Part shown: positions 6,812-7,302 of the stretch, piece by piece
Layout: the number at the start of each line of letters is the position of its first letter
Position numbering within the stretch: position 1 is the stretch's first letter
Assembly (NCBI GenBank): GCA_026786045.1
Contig: JAJAYV010000420.1
Location: 1-7,302 of the forward strand
Length of the DNA stretch: 7,302 bases
Source of the DNA: Frankiaceae bacterium
Lineage (GTDB): Bacteria; Actinomycetota; Actinomycetes; Mycobacteriales; SCTD01
Direction of reading: 5' to 3'
Made by a program: the position numbers and the translations under genes
The notes under the pieces: generated by a model
Databases searched by the model: none
Told to the model about the DNA's origin: nothing
What the model saw: the letters and a program-made list of their open reading frames with translations, nothing else

Positions 6812-7005
6812 GTGACCGCCAGCAAACGGTGCTTCTCGTACTGGTGTCGGTGCAGCTCTCGCTGGCCGCAACGGCGTGGGCCGACCTCGCGGCCCGTCCG
6901 GCGGCGCTCGTCAACGGACGCAAGGACGTGTGGTCGGCCGTTATCGCGGTCAATTTTCTCGGCCCAATCGCCTACTTCGCGCGGGGCCGCCGCCCGCGCG
7001 GGTGA
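6784..7005 (+). CDS. Small PLDc_N-like two-helix membrane protein
   Basis: The 73-residue protein has two predicted membrane helices (about 15-33 and 49-65) joined by a polar loop, with a basic C-terminus GRRPRG. The pattern DLAARPAALVNGRKDVW then VNFLGPIAYFARGRR fits the phospholipase D N-terminal-type domain (PLDc_N; Bacillus YxlE is a known stand-alone example). Such proteins have no phospholipase activity alone. In YxlE the domain acts with a sigma-factor regulatory set, but no sigma or anti-sigma gene is visible here, so no role is assigned. The start is ATG with a strong AAGGAGGA site; the stop is TGA. It is the only clearly intact plus-strand gene and its codons are less strictly GC-ending (CTT, GTA, GTT, AAT, TTT) than those of its neighbours. 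That is mild evidence of a different history. It overlaps the possible stub upstream by 28 bases. Confidence 0.75.
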   Translation: MGNRHWSELSDRQQTVLLVLVSVQLSLAATAWADLAARPAALVNGRKDVWSAVIAVNFLGPIAYFARGRRPRG

Positions 7006-7021
7006 GATCTGACGATGTCTC

Positions 7022-7034
7022 GACCCACCGGGTC
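7022..7034 (+). other. Short hairpin after the 73-codon gene
   Basis: GACCC, loop ACC, GGGTC forms a perfect five-pair stem beginning 16 bases beyond the TGA of the small membrane protein gene. It is too short to call a terminator alone but may act with the next hairpin. Confidence 0.3.
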
Positions 7035-7049
7035 AGCGGCAAAATCGCT

Positions 7050-7072
7050 CGACGGGGAGCCCCTCACCGTCG
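7050..7072 (+). terminator. Candidate terminator hairpin
   Basis: CGACGG (7050-7055) pairs with CCGTCG (7067-7072). Inside, after one G/A mismatch, GAG (7057-7059) pairs with CTC (7063-7065) around a CCC loop. It sits 44 bases past the TGA of the 73-codon gene and is followed by GCGTCTTCATC, with no clean T-run. Position favours a terminator; strength is uncertain. Confidence 0.35.
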
Positions 7073-7120
7073 CGTCTTCATCACTGTGCCGACCCCTCCT
7101 GATCGGGGGAATGGGTACCA

Positions 7121-7140
7121 GCACTTACATTACTTATTGG
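7121..7140. other. AT-rich patch in the intergenic stretch 7006-7162
   Basis: Only 7 of these 20 bases are G or C, against a background well above 65 percent. It includes TTACATTACTTATT and lies just ahead of the right-edge gene, so it could contain the -10 part of a promoter for it. I found no convincing -35 partner at a normal distance. Apart from this patch and the two hairpins, the 157-bp gap shows nothing recognisable. Confidence 0.25.
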
Positions 7141-7162
7141 TCTGCAGCCGGTGGAGAACGTC

Positions 7163-7302
7163 GTGCCCGTCGTATCGCAGCGGGCGGTCGAGCGCCACGG
7201 CGCCCGGCTCGTCGACGCCGTCGACGCCGGTGTCGTCGCGGCTCGACCGTGCTGGCCTGCGCTACCTCGACTGGCGGGTGGTGGTGGAGGGCCGCCCCGT
7301 GC
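7163..7302 (+). CDS. Unrecognised gene, 5' end only, apparent frame change
   Basis: A GTG at 7163 preceded by GGTGGAG (7150-7156, six-base spacer) opens VPVVSQRAVERHGARLV then DAVDAGVV, with good GC-ending codons to about 7239. After that the same frame turns into unlikely sequence (PCWPALPRLAGGGGGPP). The frame one base further on reads SRLDRAGLRYLDWRVVVEGRP, clearly protein-like, to the window edge. The simplest reading is one gene with a single extra base (or two missing) near 7239, either a mutation or a sequence error. Alternatives are an earlier start at GTG 7151, or a gene starting at GTG 7230 in the second frame, which lacks a ribosome binding site. I do not recognise the family and too little is present to describe domains. 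Confidence 0.35.
   Translation, partial: MPVVSQRAVERHGARLVDAVDAGVVAARPCWPALPRLAGGGGGPPR
7211..7228 (+). repeat. Tandem 9-bp duplication
   Basis: GTCGACGCC occurs twice in direct succession (7211-7219, 7220-7228). In the frame opened at 7163 it encodes Val-Asp-Ala twice, ten bases before the apparent frame change. Such a repeat is a plausible slippage site. Confidence 0.7.

Noticed and set aside
7163..7302. Programmed ribosomal frameshifting as the explanation of the right-edge frame change.
   Set aside because: No slippery heptamer or downstream structure is evident at 7230-7245; mutation or sequence error is simpler.
1..7302. CRISPR arrays, tRNA or rRNA genes, insertion sequences or transposases.
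   Set aside because: No regularly spaced repeats, cloverleaf or rRNA-like sequence, transposase motif or paired terminal inverted repeats were seen, including around the disturbed region after 6700.

Overview
The window is about 7.3 kb of very GC-rich DNA. Third codon positions are almost all G or C, GTG and TTG starts are used, and Shine-Dalgarno sites are of the AGGAGG type. The gene content (CHRD-domain protein, heterodimeric ABC exporter, hisF, PLDc_N-type small membrane protein, remains of a PAS/EAL protein) points to a high-GC Gram-positive actinobacterium. The HisF sequence looks typically actinobacterial. I cannot place it to genus.

Layout: almost everything from 59 to 6709 lies on the minus strand, so transcription runs right to left. 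In that direction come a broken PAS...EAL signalling gene (6336-6709), hisF (5548-6324), an MFS transporter (4364-5551, ATGA overlap with hisF), two half-size ABC exporter genes (2498-4327 and 702-2501, again an ATGA overlap) and, after a 142-bp gap, a secreted CHRD-domain protein (59-559). A strong hairpin at 11-41 closes the series. The tight spacing suggests hisF, the MFS gene and both ABC genes are one transcription unit. The CHRD gene probably has its own promoter.

The right-hand ~600 bases read on the plus strand and look disturbed. They hold a possible 3' stub of a lost gene (6713-6811), an intact 73-codon gene for a two-helix PLDc_N-like membrane protein (6784-7005), a non-coding stretch with two small hairpins and an AT-rich patch (7006-7162), and the start of an unrecognised gene that appears to change reading frame near 7239 before leaving the window.

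Functionally, HisF makes the imidazole ring in histidine synthesis and the three transport genes behind it would move unknown solutes. The two ABC subunits carry complementary active-site changes, so they very probably work as a heterodimer with one degenerate and one competent ATP site. I found no clear novel system. The points most worth checking are the doubly deleted c-di-GMP-type gene directly upstream of hisF, the ABC asymmetry, a run of G-tracts at the TTG start of the first ABC gene, and the frame break at the right edge.
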